Assembly: GCF_008329905.1 (NCBI RefSeq)
Contig: NZ_CP032155.1
Span: 1,984,001 to 2,048,000 of the forward strand
Origin: Mycobacterium sp. ELW1
Lineage (GTDB): Bacteria > Actinomycetota > Actinomycetes > Mycobacteriales > Mycobacteriaceae
Reading direction: 5' to 3'
Length of the DNA stretch: 64,000 bases
Below, in pieces: positions 61,601 to 64,000 of this stretch. The position numbers and the translations under genes are program-made. Position 1 is the stretch's first letter. Each line of letters begins with the position of its first letter. The notes under the pieces are model-generated. The model saw only the letters and a list, made by a program, of their open reading frames with translations, did no database searches and was not told the origin of the DNA.

Positions 61601-64000
61601 TCACGGTCCGAGATGGAGATGAAGGTCCTGCTGTGGGCCGTCCAGCGGCTGATCGGCGGGCTGTCGTCCATCGGTGCCGAGCGGGACATCGCCTCGCGTC
61701 TGCACGTGGTGCTGCCCGGTTCACCCAACCGCGGCATGTTCGGCGGTGACGGTGCCTACGGCGAGTCCAAGTCCGCGCTGGATGCGGTGGTCAACCGCTG
61801 GAGTGCGGAGACGTCCTGGGCGCAGCGGGTCAGCTTCGCGCACGCACTGATCGGCTGGACCAAGGGCACCGGCCTGATGGGGCACAACGACGCCATCGTC
61901 GGTGCCGTCGAAGAGGCCGGCGTCACCACCTACAGCACCGAAGAGATGGCTGCGATGCTGCTCGACCTGTGCTCGGTGGAGGCCAAGGTCGCCTCGGCCA
62001 ACGCCCCGCTGAAGGTCGACCTCACCGGTGGACTCGGCGACGTGAAGCTCGACATGGCCGAACTGGCTGCCAAGGCACGCGAGGAGATGACCGGCGACGC
62101 TTCCGGTTCCGACGACGAGCCGGCATCGGGCACCATCGCCGCCCTGCCGTCGCCGCCGCGCGGCTACGTCGCGAACACGCCGCCGGCATGGGCCGACCTC
62201 GACGTCGACCCGGCAGACCTGGTGGTCATCGTCGGTGGCGCGGAACTGGGCCCGTACGGCTCGTCGCGCACCCGCTTCGAGATGGAGGTCGACGCCGAGC
62301 TGTCGGCGGCCGGTGTTCTCGAATTGGCCTGGACCACCGGGCTGATCAAGTGGGAAGACGATCCCAAGCCGGGCTGGTACGACACCGCGACCGGTGAGCT
62401 GGTCGACGAGGCCGAGCTGGTGGAGCGCTATCACGACGCCGTCGTAGAACGTTGCGGCATCCGCGAATTCGTGGATGACGGTGCGATCGATCCCGATCAC
62501 TCCTCACCGCTGATGGTCAGCGTCTTCTTGGACAAGGACTTCAGCTTCGTGGTGTCCTCGGAGGCCGACGCCCGTGCGTTCGTGGAGTTCGACCCCGAGC
62601 ACACCGTCGCCCGACCCGTGCCGAACTCCGGTGACTGGGAGGTGATCCGCAAGGCGGGCACCGAGATTCGCGTACCGCGCAAGACCAAGCTGTCGCGGAC
62701 GGTGGGGGCGCAGATCCCGACCGGCTTCGACCCGACGGTCTGGGGCATCAGCCCGGACATGGCCAGCTCGATCGACCGGGTGGCGTTGTGGAACATCGTC
62801 GCCACCGTCGATGCGTTCCTGTCCTCCGGGTTCACCCCGAACGAGCTGATGCGCTGGGTGCACCCCAGCCTGGTCGCCTCCACCCAGGGCACCGGTATGG
62901 GCGGTATGACGTCGATGCAGACGATGTACCACGGCAACCTGATGGGCAAGGCCAAGCCGAACGACATCCTGCAGGAGGTCCTGCCGAACGTCGTTGCCGC
63001 GCATGTGATCCAGTCCTACGTGGGCAGCTACGGCTCGATGATCCACCCGGTCGGCGCGTGCGCCACCGCCGCGGTGTCGGTCGAGGAGGGCATGGACAAG
63101 ATCCGCCTCGGCAAGGCCGAGCTGGTGATCACCGGTGGCTTCGACGACATGACGCTGGAGGCCGTCATCGGCTTCGGTGACATGGCGGCGACCGCCGAGA
63201 CCGCGACGATGCGGGCCAAGGGCATCAGCGACTCGAAGTTCTCCCGCGCCAACGATCGTCGCCGGCTGGGCTTCCTGGAGGCACAGGGCGGTGGCACCAT
63301 CCTGCTGGCGCGCGGTGACCTGGCCTTGAAGATGGGTCTGCCGGTGCTGGCCGTGGTGGGCTACGCGCAGAGCTTCGGCGACGGCGTGCACACCTCGATC
63401 CCGGCTCCCGGTCTCGGCGCACTGGGCGCCGGGCGCGGCGGCAAGGATTCGCAGCTGGCCCGTTCGCTGGCCAAGCTGGGGGTCGGCGCCGACGACATCG
63501 CGGTGATCTCCAAGCACGACACCTCGACGCTGGCCAACGATCCCAACGAGACGGAGCTGCATGAGCGGCTGGCCGACTCGATGGGCCGTGCGCCCGGGGC
63601 TCCGCTGTTCATCGTCAGCCAGAAGAGCCTGACCGGTCACGCCAAGGGTGGCGCCGCGGTCTTCCAGATGATGGGGCTTTGCCAGATCCTGCGCGACGGC
63701 GTCATCCCGCCGAACCGCAGCCTGGACTGCGTCGACGACGAGCTGGCCTCCTCGGCGCACTTCGTGTGGCCGCGCGAGACCCTGCGCCTGGGCGACAAGT
63801 TCCCGCTGAAGGCGGGTCTGGTCACGAGCCTCGGCTTCGGTCACGTGTCGGGTCTGGTCGCGCTGGTGCACCCGCAGGCGTTCCTTGCCTCGCTGAGCGA
63901 GCAGGAGCGGGCGGACTACACCAAGCGGGCGCACGAGCGGGTGTTGGCAGGTCAGCGGCGACTGGCCTCGGCCATCGCCGGTGGACGGCCGATGTACGAG
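58409..64000 (+). CDS. fas: Type I fatty acid synthase, C-terminal part (partial, runs off the window)
   Basis: Downstream frame opening after TGA 58406 and still open at base 64000. In order: rest of the dehydratase (VTIGAPVDMRPFAVVSGDHN), malonyl/palmitoyl transferase (VYAFPGQGIQHKG, nucleophile in CGHSVGEYTALAC), ACP region (SIESITDGASSRRNQLLVD), ketoreductase (VAVVTGASKGSIAAS) and ketosynthase with active Cys in HPVGACATAAVSVEEG. It ends at AIAGGRPMYE, roughly 40 residues short of the expected end. With the N-terminal part the total is close to the 3069 residues of M. tuberculosis Fas. If the break is real, no in-frame start except a GTG at 58460 would serve this half. Confidence 0.88.

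Overview
The window comes from a high-GC actinobacterium, almost certainly a Mycobacterium/Mycolicibacterium of the rapid-growing, metabolically broad kind. The markers are a mycobacterial type I fatty acid synthase (fas) next to its usual neighbour, a Tat-exported DUF1906 protein (Rv2525c-like); a usp-devR-devS dormancy locus with DosR boxes; Mce-associated membrane proteins; a mycofactocin-type SDR; and many FadD, P450, SDR and CaiB genes. Almost all intergenic gaps are short and GTG starts and 4-bp start/stop overlaps are common. No rRNA, tRNA or CRISPR was seen.

Layout. 1-6.4 kb: a DUF1214 protein, a divergent enoyl-CoA hydratase/FadD pair, an AbiEi/DUF559-type gene bracketed by two 62-bp palindromes, and a KstD-like flavoprotein. 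6.5-16.4 kb: an IclR regulator divergent from a + strand operon of meta-cleavage aromatic-ring genes (hydrolase, MhpA-type hydroxylase, MhpB-type extradiol dioxygenase), followed by a second KstD-like flavoprotein, a luciferase-like oxidoreductase, an SDR, a cyclase-family hydrolase and another alpha/beta hydrolase. 16.4-20.7 kb (-): P450, a frameshifted mycofactocin-type SDR and a molybdopterin oxidoreductase. 20.9-34.7 kb (+): SDR, TetR, [3Fe-4S] ferredoxin, P450, amidohydrolase, two M24-fold proteins, an IS481-family insertion that truncates the second of them, an enoyl-CoA hydratase with a polylysine tail, a two-domain CaiB/BaiF CoA-transferase, a second amidohydrolase and a FadD3-like ligase. 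34.9-40.3 kb: two Mce-associated proteins, FadD, two small unknowns, Bfd-type ferredoxin, a broken SnoaL-like gene and an SDR. 40.3-46 kb: the DosR module (Acg-like nitroreductase, USP, DevS, DevR, USP, DUF1876). 46-53.4 kb: acyl-CoA dehydrogenase, ChaB/Rho-N protein, MFS transporter and a polyamine-type ABC importer. 53.5-64 kb: DUF1906 protein and fas, which runs off the window.

How it fits together. The first 40 kb read as a set of catabolic modules for a hydrophobic, probably cyclic substrate (P450 and flavoprotein oxidation, SDR/mycofactocin dehydrogenation, CoA activation, hydratase and hydrolase ring opening). Four intergenic sites with a shared 15-bp palindrome (GAGAAY-N3-RTTCTC) lie in front of several of these modules, which suggests one common repressor. 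The substrate cannot be read from the sequence.

Several genes are broken or altered: the SDR at 18.6-19.4 kb (+1 frameshift), the SnoaL gene at 39.1 kb (17-bp duplication), the M24 gene cut by the IS element, and fas, whose frame is lost around 58.35-58.48 kb at a degenerate duplication. Because fas is normally indispensable in mycobacteria, the last may be a sequence or assembly error.
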